DNA of 64,000 nucleotides from Photobacterium rosenbergii (GCF_003026455.1 NZ_PYMB01000001.1:1240001-1304000), one strand, 5' to 3'; positions 41,313-50,468 are shown, counted from the stretch's first letter. Program-made: numbers and translations. Notes: generated by a model not told the origin, from the sequence alone.

Positions 41313-42830
41313 TTAGCCTCCAAAGCCGCAGCTCTCCCCGGCGTTAGCAACGTCTATTGATTCCGCACCGATCCAATAATTGAGTACTTGGAGATCCCTC
41401 AAGAAGTGCCCACGACCGACAATCCAATGGTGATCCAAGCCTTGGTCCATGATAGTGCCGACTATTTGCGCCGCCGTGTAACCGGAAGGGATCACCTCAC
41501 CGTAGGTGCCACGGAATTTCATATCAGAAGGGACAATTTCACCTTCGAAGGCCAGTACAGTATCAATAGAAGGCGCTTGGTATTTGGCGATAGTGACAGG
41601 ACCCGGCTTGACCAGGAACTCAAACAACAGCCCCCAGGCCGTATCTTCGTCGTAGTTTTCCAAAATACCGTGCTTGCGGCATTCATAGCCGGTCGCTGGA
41701 TTTCTCAAGCAAGTTGCTGCCGAACCGTTGTGCCAGACACCCAACCGCTCCCCATCTCCCGATAGGTAAGAGATATCGGAAAGCATTGGGATTGTGCCCG
41801 GCCCCGCTCCATCAGACATTAACTCTTTAAACAGCAGCATAGTAATCATGGCCCCGGTATCGGCCTCATCGGCCACCACTATGCCCTGGTCGTTCATCAG
41901 TGCCATCGCACCATCGCCAGCGATCTGGAAGTGATCAAACAACTCTGGCCAGTTTTTGAAACTCACCGCAACGTAGTCGCCTTCGCGAGCGACTACCATT
42001 AGGGCCAGTGACAAGCGAATTGTGTCCTCGATTTGATTATCGGGAACGTTGTTGAACTTACAGTCAACGTCAGAGAGGATCTGGCGTTTGATTTCGGCAA
42101 TATCTTCGCTGCGAAACTCTGCCATACGTGCCGTGATATCAACCAGGTTGACCCGGTCAAAACCCAGCTCCAGTTTCTTCAAAATGGCAATTTCATTGAT
42201 CTCGCAATCATAGAAACCCGGTACCCGGCTAGCGCCAGCAATTAGTGCTTTCTTGCCGCGTAGGTATCCCAGCACCCGGCAAACACGCGTGAAAGCCTGT
42301 ATCTCCTCCTTAACCCGAGGGTCTTCCGGAGAGCAGAACTGCCACTGGTATTTCACTCCCAATGAATTGAGGATACCCAGTACAAAGTTTTGCGAACATA
42401 AGCGGTTTGCTTGGAGATTTAGGCCATTCCCCATTGGTTCTGGCATCGCCAGGCTGAATATAGGGGTCTGATGTTTGGCGAGCCATGTACCTAACTGTGA
42501 TGCCACCTCACCGGTGGTATACGCCGAGTGACACACAATCACCCCATCCAACCCTTGATGTGCCGCATCGTCTAAAAATGCTTTGAGCTGGTTATGATCC
42601 TGAAATGGCTCATCGGCAACAATAAGATCATAGTGATCTTGCGGCAGCATCTCGCGCACCAACTCCGAAACCTGCAAGGTGGTTTCCTTGGCCAGTTGCC
42701 AATTGAAGTGAATTTCAATCGCAACCGAAACAAACGCGATCCGAGACCGGCTACGGGCTTTTTGTTGAGAAATAAGGGTTGAGATAAAATCAGCTGCAAC
42801 GCCATCCAGAGTGATATCTTTGTTTTCCAT
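41313..42830 (-). CDS. L-fucose/L-arabinose isomerase family protein
   Basis: 505 residues from ATG 42830 (GGAG 8 bases upstream); the frame extends upstream into the divergent promoter without a ribosome site. The N-terminal Rossmann-like domains carry DLIVADEPFQDHNQLKAF and GVIVCHSAYTTGE. The C-terminal domain holds acidic metal-ligand candidates (VADEADTGAMI) and the end motif HHWIVGRGHFLRDL with a candidate ligand His. Isomerises an aldose to a ketose with Mn2+. First gene of the minus-strand sugar operon. The fold is clear; the sugar (for example a 6-hydroxy relative of fucose such as L-galactose) is only a hypothesis. Confidence 0.8.
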   Translation of the reverse strand: MENKDITLDGVAADFISTLISQQKARSRSRIAFVSVAIEIHFNWQLAKETTLQVSELVREMLPQDHYDLIVADEPFQDHNQLKAFLDDAAHQGLDGVIVCHSAYTTGEVASQLGTWLAKHQTPIFSLAMPEPMGNGLNLQANRLCSQNFVLGILNSLGVKYQWQFCSPEDPRVKEEIQAFTRVCRVLGYLRGKKALIAGASRVPGFYDCEINEIAILKKLELGFDRVNLVDITARMAEFRSEDIAEIKRQILSDVDCKFNNVPDNQIEDTIRLSLALMVVAREGDYVAVSFKNWPELFDHFQIAGDGAMALMNDQGIVVADEADTGAMITMLLFKELMSDGAGPGTIPMLSDISYLSGDGERLGVWHNGSAATCLRNPATGYECRKHGILENYDEDTAWGLLFEFLVKPGPVTIAKYQAPSIDTVLAFEGEIVPSDMKFRGTYGEVIPSGYTAAQIVGTIMDQGLDHHWIVGRGHFLRDLQVLNYWIGAESIDVANAGESCGFGG

Positions 42831-42936
42831 GGTGCATCTCCAACATCCGCTTTGATTATCATCATAGGGCTGTAGACAAGGAGAATCTGCGCAAAAATTT
42901 GCCGAAAATAGCCAAAAATTAGCAATCGGAAGAACC

Positions 42937-43872
42937 GTGAAATGGATCACTACCGTTCAAAAAACGCACCATTTACAATTCAGACAACAAGCAATGGATT
43001 GGTTGGGAGGGAGTTTGAAGGCTACCGCTGAAAACGTTGATCGTATGGATCGCTCATTTACTGCTTATGAATTTCAGTCCAAGGAGTTTGAGCACCCCTA
43101 TCATTTCCATCATGAAACGGAGTTGGTCTTCATCACCAAAGGTCACGGTCACGTCCTTATCGGCAATACCGCAAGCTACTTTGAGGCAGGCGATATCTTC
43201 TTTATTGGCTCAGACATTCCCCACCGTTTTCATTGCGAAGCAGAACAAAAACACAGCCCGCTTAACTCTTATATCCTGCAATTCAACCCATGCTGTTTTG
43301 GCTCACTGTTTACCAATACCCCCGAACTTACTCGGATAGCGCGTATGATCAGCCACTCCAAACATGGTTTGGTAATTAGAAAAGCGCCAAAGCAGTTGTT
43401 CCAGCTAATGAGATCCTTAATAGAATCCTCGGGCGTCAATTCGATTATCAAGTTTCTCCAGCTGCTCGCCGAAGTAGATAAAAGTACCCAACTTGAATTT
43501 ATCTCTGCCCAGCCCAACTCGGAAGTCGAGGTCCTTGCTACTACCAAGATTCATGCCTCGATTGAGTGGATCAATGAAAACTACCACCGCGATATCAACC
43601 TCGAGGACATCGCGCTAAGAACCAGCATGAACAAGAATGCCTTCTGCCGAGCCTTCAAGAGCCAAACAGGCAATTCACCAATGAACTATATCAACAATGT
43701 CAGGGTTGAAGCCGCCTCTACCCTGCTGCTTGAGGGCAAACAGGGCATCGCCGATATCGGCTTTACGGTGGGGTTTCCCACCGTCTCCAGCTTCAACCGA
43801 AACTTCAAGCAATTAAAAGGCGTATCACCGGGTATGTACCGGAAAATGACGTCAGTATTCACCGATAGCTAG
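42937..43872 (+). CDS. AraC family regulator of the sugar operon
   Basis: 311 residues from GTG 42937 (GGAAGA upstream; later ATGs at 42994 or 43045 possible). N-terminal cupin sensor (FEHPYHFHHETELVFITKGHGHVLIG, a likely metal/sugar barrel) and C-terminal AraC domain with DINLEDIALRTSMNKNAFCRAFKSQTG and the QGIADIGFTVGFPTVSSFNRNFK unit. Divergent from the isomerase operon with only 106 bases between, so it most probably activates that operon when the sugar is present. Confidence 0.88.
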   Translation: MKWITTVQKTHHLQFRQQAMDWLGGSLKATAENVDRMDRSFTAYEFQSKEFEHPYHFHHETELVFITKGHGHVLIGNTASYFEAGDIFFIGSDIPHRFHCEAEQKHSPLNSYILQFNPCCFGSLFTNTPELTRIARMISHSKHGLVIRKAPKQLFQLMRSLIESSGVNSIIKFLQLLAEVDKSTQLEFISAQPNSEVEVLATTKIHASIEWINENYHRDINLEDIALRTSMNKNAFCRAFKSQTGNSPMNYINNVRVEAASTLLLEGKQGIADIGFTVGFPTVSSFNRNFKQLKGVSPGMYRKMTSVFTDS

Positions 43873-43878
43873 GATTGC

Positions 43879-44436
43879 CTACGGCAGGGTATGCATCATC
43901 CGGTCCCAGCGGTTGTGCAGCGAGACCAACCAACGTGGCGGTGCTTTGCCGGTTCCAGCGGGTTGGAGTTTGTCATGGGCCAAGGTGACATTGGCCAGCA
44001 TAATCTCTTGTTCGGGTTCGACGTCTACCATCAATACATGGCGACCAGATTGCAGTACCTGTTTGAAACGACGGAACTGGTAATGAAGCTCCTGGAAACC
44101 AAACAAGCCCCCTTCCCAGGTGATAAAGCCCATCATAATGATTGCCAGCATGATAAAGGGCAGCCAACCTACCGTATCTACCACGCCAGTGGCATAAGCA
44201 AAAAACAAAACAAGTGCAGCGACAACTACGCCAATCACAGCACCTATTTCGGTGGAGTGGATAACGTCATTGCGCATAAAGGATTTCACCGGATGGAGAT
44301 GTTGATGGCTGGCAACCTCGGCATCATTGTCGGTGAGCACGTGGATTTGCGAAGGGCCAAGCCCACTGAGCTCCAACTCGTACTCCACCAGCTCTAGGTC
44401 GTCTAAGTCATCGCTAATGTAAAAAACCCTAACCAT
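43879..44436 (-). CDS. Two-TM membrane protein of unknown function
   Basis: 185 residues from ATG 44436 (AGGAGGCC upstream; an upstream GTG is unlikely). The N-terminal cytosolic part (VRVFYISDDLDDLELVEYELELSGL) has a ferredoxin-like look, and then a double His stretch (SHQHLHPV). Two adjacent membrane helices follow (about 84-102 and 107-126). The C-terminus carries VLMVDVEPEQE. It resembles conserved hypothetical magnesium-transporter-accessory-like proteins of gammaproteobacteria only loosely. It ends 7 bases from the convergent AraC gene. Confidence 0.65.
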   Translation of the reverse strand: MVRVFYISDDLDDLELVEYELELSGLGPSQIHVLTDNDAEVASHQHLHPVKSFMRNDVIHSTEIGAVIGVVVAALVLFFAYATGVVDTVGWLPFIMLAIIMMGFITWEGGLFGFQELHYQFRRFKQVLQSGRHVLMVDVEPEQEIMLANVTLAHDKLQPAGTGKAPPRWLVSLHNRWDRMMHTLP

Positions 44437-44541
44437 AAGGGCCTCCTGACATTTCGATTTGACGGGTTTGTCATTAAATTTTAAACCATCTTTCACATTC
44501 GTGAGGGGTTTAACAGCTAAGTCTCATTGCCCATCAAACGC

Positions 44542-44571
44542 AAACAGCCCGATGCAAGCATCGGGCTGTTT
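44542..44571. terminator. Bidirectional terminator near ptcA
   Basis: AAACAGCCCGATGC / GCATCGGGCTGTTT, 14-bp perfect inverted repeat with a 2-nt centre. It lies 19 bases beyond the ptcA stop codon and terminates that gene. Confidence 0.8.
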
Positions 44572-44589
44572 CACATTAATAGGAGGAAA

Positions 44590-45636
44590 TTATAATGCAG
44601 AGAGGAAACGGTCAATTTTCTCTTTATGGGCCGCTTCAACCTCTGGGGTCGGAATGGTCATGTCCTTATGGGTGAAGTACACCAACAGCGCCATTTGTGC
44701 GGTTAAGCGGTTCTCGGCCTCGTCGAAAATCAACGAATTATCCGCTTCCATTACACCACGGGTACATTCACGCTGATCATTGGCTGGCAGGCAGTGCATG
44801 AACATGGCGTTTGGTCCCGCTTTCGCCATCATGTCTTCTGTCACTACATACTCAGGGATGAAAGTCGATAGGCGGATCTCTTTCTCTTCCTCTTGACCAA
44901 ACCAGTAGAAACTATCTGCAACGATGATATCGCAACCCGCTACTTCGTCGGTATTATCAGTGATGACCAATTTACCGCCTGACGTTTCACAGTTACCCAG
45001 CGCAATATCGACCCACTTCTGTGGCGCTTTGAAGCGCTCTGGGCAGATATGCTTGAAGGTCATGCCAAACTTAGTACAGGCAAACATCAGTGAAGACGCT
45101 ACGTTCGTTGCATCACCCACGAAAGCAACGGTCAAATCGCTCAACGCTTTACCTTCAGGTAGGTGTTCTTTCATTGTGAACAAATCAGCCATGATTTGGG
45201 TTGGGTGCAGCCAATCACACAAACCGTTGATAACAGGTACACTGGCGTTTTTCGCAAGGCCTGCCACTGTATCATGCTCATCAACACGAGCCATAATCAC
45301 ATCAACCATGCGAGACAGAACGCGGCCGGTATCTTCAAGCGACTCTTTGGCACCAAGGTGGATATCCTTCGGTGACAAGAACAGTGCATGGCCCCCAAGA
45401 ATGGTCGCAGCAGTTTCGAAAGACACTCGGGTACGGGTAGAAGGCTGTTCGAAAATCATCGCGACCGACTTGCCTTTGAATAGCTGTGGAACCGCATTGT
45501 CTCGGCGAGCCTGCTTTAGCATCGCCATCAACTCTAAAATTTCTTCAAGTTCTTGCTTGGTAAAATCCTGAGTCTTCAGAAAATGGCGCAGGTTTAGTTT
45601 ATTTAGTTCGGTTGCACTAGAAGATGGAAGTCTCAT
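44590..45636 (-). CDS. ptcA: Putrescine carbamoyltransferase
   Basis: 348 residues of the transcarbamylase family: carbamoyl-phosphate motif STRTR (66-70), HPTQ (144-147), HCLP (281-284). The ornithine-binding SMG loop of OTC is replaced by ADSFYWFGQE (240-249). Many blocks agree with the enterococcal enzyme PTC (STRTRVSFETA, VLSRxVDIxMARV, FVGDAT, FDEAENRLT). It converts carbamoylputrescine and phosphate to putrescine and carbamoyl phosphate. Agmatine deiminase, carbamate kinase and an antiporter lie within 6 kb, completing the pathway. OTC is the alternative but lacks support from the loop and the context. Confidence 0.85.
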   Translation of the reverse strand: MRLPSSSATELNKLNLRHFLKTQDFTKQELEEILELMAMLKQARRDNAVPQLFKGKSVAMIFEQPSTRTRVSFETAATILGGHALFLSPKDIHLGAKESLEDTGRVLSRMVDVIMARVDEHDTVAGLAKNASVPVINGLCDWLHPTQIMADLFTMKEHLPEGKALSDLTVAFVGDATNVASSLMFACTKFGMTFKHICPERFKAPQKWVDIALGNCETSGGKLVITDNTDEVAGCDIIVADSFYWFGQEEEKEIRLSTFIPEYVVTEDMMAKAGPNAMFMHCLPANDQRECTRGVMEADNSLIFDEAENRLTAQMALLVYFTHKDMTIPTPEVEAAHKEKIDRFLSAL

Positions 45637-45732
45637 TTTCGTATCCTTTTTACCAGAGTTAATTTATTCATCGAGCAATCACGTTTTGGTGTATTGCTTG
45701 GATGAATTCAGTATCCGGAAAAAGAACAATGA

Positions 45733-45748
45733 ATTCTAAAATTAGAAT
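45733..45748. promoter_or_regulatory. Palindrome ATTCTAA-AA-TTAGAAT upstream of ptcA
   Basis: A 7-bp perfect inverted repeat lies about 97 bases upstream of the ptcA start, in its promoter region. It shares the CTAA/TTAG core with the palindrome at 47529-47544 in the arcC-aguD promoter region. It is a candidate site for the neighbouring TetR regulator or for an arginine-responsive repressor. Confidence 0.4.
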
Positions 45749-45865
45749 CACTAATCGGTATTGTTATTTCCACTTGAATAATCACATTGACGCAAGTCAC
45801 ACTGATTAAAACAAACAACAGCCTTTTTTCGATATTCATTTCTAATAATATATCCAGACAATAAA

Positions 45866-45897
45866 AAGCCCGCTATTGCAATGGCAACAGCAGGCTT
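45866..45897 (-). terminator. Terminator of the TetR gene
   Basis: An imperfect stem, AAGCCTGCTGTTGC / GCAATAGCGGGCTT on the minus strand, with G-T pairs, followed by a T run (TTTTATTG). Confidence 0.7.
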
Positions 45898-45935
45898 ATA
45901 AGTAAAAGCTACGGTAAAATCGTCGATAGAAATAA

Positions 45936-46550
45936 TTAGTTGAGAGTAACAGCCCTCGGCAGTTGCTTAGGCAAATATGTTCCCAAATAGGCTTCGGTGA
46001 TCACTATCGCTTCCCTCGCCATTTCGGGGGCAATATCGCCATTTTCCCGATAATTCATCGAGTAGACTTTATCGGCCACCTGCAACGCGATGGCAAAAAT
46101 ATTAACATCACTTGGCAACTCAGGCAGGGTAAAATACTGCCGGTAAATATCCTCTACCTTCTTGCCCAGAACCAAATCATTTTGTGCATCGGCCTGTCGG
46201 ACGGAGGAGTAAGTATGTTGCCCTAATAACGTGTGCTGCGCCAATGGCGCCAGACGGTAATAGTCAACGAAACTCTGCTCAATCATCCGATTAATGTCAG
46301 ACCAATGGTGGACTTTTTCTGCCACCACAGCATCATCTAATACTTGCTCAAAGTCATCAAATACCGAGTTCATTAACTCGCAAATCAAGGCTTCAATATT
46401 CGGGTAATGATGATAGACCGTTGAGGCAGCAATCGCAGCCTCCTTGGCAACATCATAGATAGATATTGCGCTCACCTCCCTCTGTGACGCCAAACGAATT
46501 GCCGCTGAATGGATCCTCTCAAGTCTCTTCTCTGTCGACTCTTTTCGCAT
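45936..46550 (-). CDS. TetR family regulator of the agmatine pathway
   Basis: 204 residues. TetR N-terminal helix-turn-helix (residues 8-55, IYDVAKEAAIAASTVYHHYPN) and a helical effector domain. 8 bases after the end of the carbamate kinase gene on the same strand, so in an operon with it. In Gram-positive agmatine systems the local regulator is LuxR- or MarR-like; a TetR control gene here would be a lineage variant. Its probable effector is agmatine or putrescine. Confidence 0.82.
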   Translation of the reverse strand: MRKESTEKRLERIHSAAIRLASQREVSAISIYDVAKEAAIAASTVYHHYPNIEALICELMNSVFDDFEQVLDDAVVAEKVHHWSDINRMIEQSFVDYYRLAPLAQHTLLGQHTYSSVRQADAQNDLVLGKKVEDIYRQYFTLPELPSDVNIFAIALQVADKVYSMNYRENGDIAPEMAREAIVITEAYLGTYLPKQLPRAVTLN

Positions 46551-46558
46551 TGAGTTAC

Positions 46559-47479
46559 CTATCCGTGTATATGTGTTCCAGAACGGTTTGCCATGATCTC
46601 TGCCGCTTTATGAAGCGAGCCTATATGCCCGATCCCCGCACCTTTTGTATAGGCCGCAAAGTCACAGCAGGCTTCAACCTTCGGCGCCATAGAGCCTGCA
46701 GCAAAGGTGTATTGCCCCAGTTGCTCAACCGTTACATCATAGAGTGGCTGCTCTGTTGGCTTACCCCAATCGACACAGACATAATCACCGTCGGTTAGGA
46801 TAAGCAGGTGCTGTGCATTCAACTGCTTGGCCAATGTCGCCGCTGAAAAATCCTTGTCTATCACAGCCTCAACCCCGGTCATTTCACCCTCTTTCTCAAC
46901 CACCGGGCAGCCGCCACCACCGCAACATATTACTGTATGACCAGCATCGAGTAATGTGCGTATACTATCAATTTCAATAATTCCCTGCGGGAATGGTGAA
47001 GGAACAACCCGACGCCAGTAATCGCCATCCGGTTTTATATTCCAGCCATATTGTGCCGACTTGGCTTGTGCCGTTTCTTTGTCGTAAACCGGCCCAATAA
47101 ATTTATTTGGCGCATTAAAAGCAGGATCGGCTTGGTCAACCGCTATTTGTGTCACGACCGTGCTGACATGCCCCGTTTTCATATATTTCTTCAGGCTCCT
47201 AGCCATCATATATCCGATCATCCCCTGGGTTTCTGCGCCCAAGACATCAAGTGGATAAGGTGGTGCATCGGTATAAGCTAAATTTTGTAGAGCAAGCAAG
47301 CCAACCTGGGGGCCATTTCCATGTACCACAACCACACGGTAATTTTCGCTTAATTCTGCCAACGCCTTAGAAGCGATATCAATATTATTAGCCTGATTTT
47401 CGTAACTCATTAATTCGCCACGTTGTAATAGTGCATTACCACCAACAGCGACCACAATAATTGGTTTATCCTGTGCCAT
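46559..47479 (-). CDS. arcC: Carbamate kinase
   Basis: 306 residues, amino acid kinase fold: VVAVGGNALLQRG, VVVHGNGPQVGLL, CCGGGGCPVV, DKDFSAATLAKQL, LLILTDGDYVC. Transfers phosphate from carbamoyl phosphate to ADP, giving ATP, ammonia and CO2. In this cluster it is the energy-yielding last step of agmatine fermentation (aguC role). Divergent from the antiporter gene with 277 bases between. Confidence 0.93.
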   Translation of the reverse strand: MAQDKPIIVVAVGGNALLQRGELMSYENQANNIDIASKALAELSENYRVVVVHGNGPQVGLLALQNLAYTDAPPYPLDVLGAETQGMIGYMMARSLKKYMKTGHVSTVVTQIAVDQADPAFNAPNKFIGPVYDKETAQAKSAQYGWNIKPDGDYWRRVVPSPFPQGIIEIDSIRTLLDAGHTVICCGGGGCPVVEKEGEMTGVEAVIDKDFSAATLAKQLNAQHLLILTDGDYVCVDWGKPTEQPLYDVTVEQLGQYTFAAGSMAPKVEACCDFAAYTKGAGIGHIGSLHKAAEIMANRSGTHIHG

Positions 47480-47528
47480 ACTACCAACCTGTCTTATTTA
47501 TCATTGAGAACCTACCATTCAATTTATC

Positions 47529-47544
47529 GCTAATAATAATTAGC
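47529..47544. promoter_or_regulatory. Palindrome GCTAAT-AATA-ATTAGC in the arcC-aguD promoter region
   Basis: A perfect 6-bp inverted repeat with 4-nt centre lies about 50 bases upstream of the carbamate kinase gene, between it and the divergent antiporter gene. It is a candidate TetR operator controlling both directions. Confidence 0.45.
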
Positions 47545-47756
47545 ATTATTTGACCAGAATCAATTTTCTCATCCTAGCCACATTCAGCCGCTTTATTTAT
47601 GGTAAGAGTCACGCCTTTGGCAGTCATATATTAACGATATCCGATAAGTGATTCTAATAACGAATATCTGCCCGCGGTAGGCATAAGATTATTTCCGTAA
47701 ATTAAAGAATTGGACATCAAGCATAAATAACGTGTAACAATCACGGAGATATAATT

Positions 47757-49181
47757 ATGGAAACACAAACCTCAGGCGGAAAGATGGGAGTAGGCAGTCT
47801 CGCCCTCTTTAGCCTATGTGCTGTTATTGTCGTTGATACCTTGACGGCCTCTGCATCCATTGGCGTCAGTGCTATCGGGTGGTGGCTGGTTACCCTCATT
47901 GTTTTTGTTATCCCTTACGGATTAATCACTTCTGAACTGGGCACCACCTACCCTGGCGACGGTGGAATTTATGACTGGGTCAAGAAAGCGTTCGGCTACA
48001 AATGGGCTGTCCGGACAACCTGGTTCTACTGGATTAACGTCGGCCTGTGGATGCCTGCGGTCTATATCATGTTTGCCGGCATGTTCGCCGAACTGTTCTT
48101 CCCTGGCCTTTCATTGATGTGGCAAATCGCCATATGTATTGCCCTTACTTGGCTCACCATCTGGATCTGCAATGTTTCCGTTGATGTCGGCGTATGGGTA
48201 ACCAACATCGGGGCAATCCTTAAAGTCACTGTCATCGCGGTATTGGGTTTTGGTGGTTTCTTCTACGCTGCCAAGCATGGTGTTGCCAATGAATTTACCA
48301 TTTCCGCCATGATGCCAAGCCTAGATACCGGTGTGGCTTTCCTTCCAGCCTTGGTGTTCAACCTAATGGGGTTTGAACTGGTCGCGACCATGACCAAAGA
48401 GATGAAAGACGTCCGGGACATGCCAAAGTCTATCTTCCTTGCCGCCGCTATCACAGCATTCCTGTATGTCTTTGGCACGGTTGGCATCTTGATGGCACTG
48501 CCGGTACAGGATATCGGTTTGGTTGCGGGTATTGTCGACACGTTACGCAAACTATTCGGAACAGGCGCATTTGGCACCATGATGGTTTACTTAATCGGTA
48601 CCATGGCACTGCTTACCTTTATCGGCAACATGGTGACCTGGACAATGGGGGCTAGCCGAGCAGCAGCCGAAGCCGCTAACGAAGGCGAGCTACCTGAAGC
48701 GGTCGCTAAAATGTCAGAAAAACACGATACCCCGGTCGGTGCCAACAACATTACCGGTATCCTATCGACTGTGGTGATTCTGGCCTACGCCCTCTTTGCC
48801 CAAACCAGTGACGATTTGTTCTGGTCTGTGTTTGCCTTCTCCAGCTGTATTTTCCTTCTACCTTACCTGTTTATGTTCCCGTCATACCTGAAGCTACGTA
48901 TCAGTGACCCAGAGACCGAGCGTCCTTTCCGTGTTCCTGGCGGCCTAGGCGTGCAGTGGGTACTGAGCATCATCTGCTTCGTGGTCATTGCCCAGGCAGT
49001 GATCCTGTTTATCTTCCCAGAACTTATCGATATGACCGTAAACTGGACATACAGTGCACCGGTACTTATCGGGGTCATTCTGACAGTGGGTATCGGTGAA
49101 TACCTATTGAAACTCGCGGTTGCCAAGAAAAATGCAGAACACACAGAGCAACCTAACCAACACCCTTCTCATAGCCATTAA
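47757..49181 (+). CDS. aguD: APC family agmatine/putrescine antiporter
   Basis: 474 residues, 12 membrane helices of the amino acid-polyamine-organocation family: SLALFSLCAVIVVDTLTASASIGVSAIGWW (helix 1 unwound region), ITSELGTTYPGDGGIYDWVKKAFG, and NLMGFELVATMTKEMKDVRDMPKSI. By context it exchanges external agmatine for internal putrescine, as AguD does. CGGAGATATAATT precedes ATG 47757. It is followed within 16 bases by agmatine deiminase. Confidence 0.85.
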   Translation: METQTSGGKMGVGSLALFSLCAVIVVDTLTASASIGVSAIGWWLVTLIVFVIPYGLITSELGTTYPGDGGIYDWVKKAFGYKWAVRTTWFYWINVGLWMPAVYIMFAGMFAELFFPGLSLMWQIAICIALTWLTIWICNVSVDVGVWVTNIGAILKVTVIAVLGFGGFFYAAKHGVANEFTISAMMPSLDTGVAFLPALVFNLMGFELVATMTKEMKDVRDMPKSIFLAAAITAFLYVFGTVGILMALPVQDIGLVAGIVDTLRKLFGTGAFGTMMVYLIGTMALLTFIGNMVTWTMGASRAAAEAANEGELPEAVAKMSEKHDTPVGANNITGILSTVVILAYALFAQTSDDLFWSVFAFSSCIFLLPYLFMFPSYLKLRISDPETERPFRVPGGLGVQWVLSIICFVVIAQAVILFIFPELIDMTVNWTYSAPVLIGVILTVGIGEYLLKLAVAKKNAEHTEQPNQHPSHSH

Positions 49182-49197
49182 TATAGGATGTCTAGCC

Positions 49198-50289
49198 ATG
49201 AGCAAACGAATTGATTCAACACCACGACAAGACGGCTTCAGAATGCCAGGCGAACATGAACCACAAGCCGCAGTATGGATGGCATGGCCTGAGCGCACCG
49301 ACAACTGGCGCTTCGGGGGTAAACCGGCGCAGACAACCTTCGTCAAAGTTGCAGAAGCTATCTCCCAATCAACCCCGGTCAATATGGTAGTGAGTGCCCA
49401 GCAATTTGAAAACGCCCGCCAGATGCTGCCAGACCACGTCCGCCTGGTCGAAATGAGCACTGACGATTCATGGATGCGGGATATCGGCCCTTCTTATGTG
49501 GTTGACAAGGAAGGTCATAGGCGCGGCGTCGATTGGCACTTCAACGCTTGGGGCGGATTGGTCGATGGTTTGTACTTTCCTTGGGATAAAGACGATGCAG
49601 TCGCACAAAAGGTGTGTGAATTCCATGGTGATGCCAGCTACCGTGCGCCTATCGTCCTCGAAGGCGGCTCCATCCACGTTGATGGCGAAGGAACACTTTA
49701 TACCACCGAAGAGTGCTTACTCCACCCAAGCCGTAACCCAGACTTGTCCAAAGAAGACATCGAGCAGGTCCTTTACGACTACCTTTCAGTGGAAAAAGTC
49801 GTCTGGATCCCAAGTGGTTTATACAATGACGAAACGAACGGTCATGTCGATAACCTGATTCATGTTGTTCGCCCAGGTGAAGTGGTGCTGACTTGGTGTG
49901 AAGATAAGAATGACCCGCAGTATGACATCTCACGTCAGGCATTAGATGTGCTTGAAACCCAAACGGATGCGAAGGGACGGCAAATCAAAGTCCATAAACT
50001 GCCAATGCCGGGGCCTTTGTTTATCTCGGAAAATGAAGCCAGCGGGGTTGATGTGTCTGATGGGATGGAACGTACTCCGGGTGAGCGTTTGGCTGGCTCG
50101 TACGCCAACTACCTCGTTACCAATGATCAGATTGTCTATCCATTGCTTGATGACAACCTAGATGCCGAGGTAGAGGACTTACTCAACGACCTCTACCCTG
50201 GCTACAAAGTCACTGGCGTCGATGCAAGGGAAATTCTATTGGGCGGGGGGAACATCCACTGTATTACCCAGCAGGTGCCTTGTGTTTAA
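49198..50289 (+). CDS. aguA: Agmatine deiminase
   Basis: 363 residues from ATG 49198 (an upstream frame extends into the antiporter gene). Pentein-fold guanidine-modifying enzyme: MPGEHEPQAAVWMAWPER, SWMRDIGPSYVVD, GGSIHVDGEGT, NGHVDNLIHVVRPGEVVL, and the catalytic Cys at C355 in GGGNIHCITQQ. Converts agmatine to N-carbamoylputrescine and ammonia. Unlike most gammaproteobacteria it is not paired with the hydrolase AguB but with carbamoyltransferase and carbamate kinase. Confidence 0.94.
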   Translation: MSKRIDSTPRQDGFRMPGEHEPQAAVWMAWPERTDNWRFGGKPAQTTFVKVAEAISQSTPVNMVVSAQQFENARQMLPDHVRLVEMSTDDSWMRDIGPSYVVDKEGHRRGVDWHFNAWGGLVDGLYFPWDKDDAVAQKVCEFHGDASYRAPIVLEGGSIHVDGEGTLYTTEECLLHPSRNPDLSKEDIEQVLYDYLSVEKVVWIPSGLYNDETNGHVDNLIHVVRPGEVVLTWCEDKNDPQYDISRQALDVLETQTDAKGRQIKVHKLPMPGPLFISENEASGVDVSDGMERTPGERLAGSYANYLVTNDQIVYPLLDDNLDAEVEDLLNDLYPGYKVTGVDAREILLGGGNIHCITQQVPCV

Positions 50290-50468
50290 CCCCCATGAGT
50301 TAGGTTAAAGACAGATACTCTACAATTTCACTTAAACAAAGCGAGTGCGGTTTTACCGGCTCGCTTTCAACCATTTCCAAATTGACTTCTCGCTGACACT
50401 TCCCTGACACAAATCACGGCCAAAAAACATACAGTGCGCACCCCAGTTTTACTTAAGCCCTTTTGAAG

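Noticed and set aside
44590..45636. Ornithine carbamoyltransferase (argF/arcB)
   Set aside because: The SMG ornithine loop is missing, and the neighbours form an agmatine deiminase pathway, so putrescine carbamoyltransferase is favoured.
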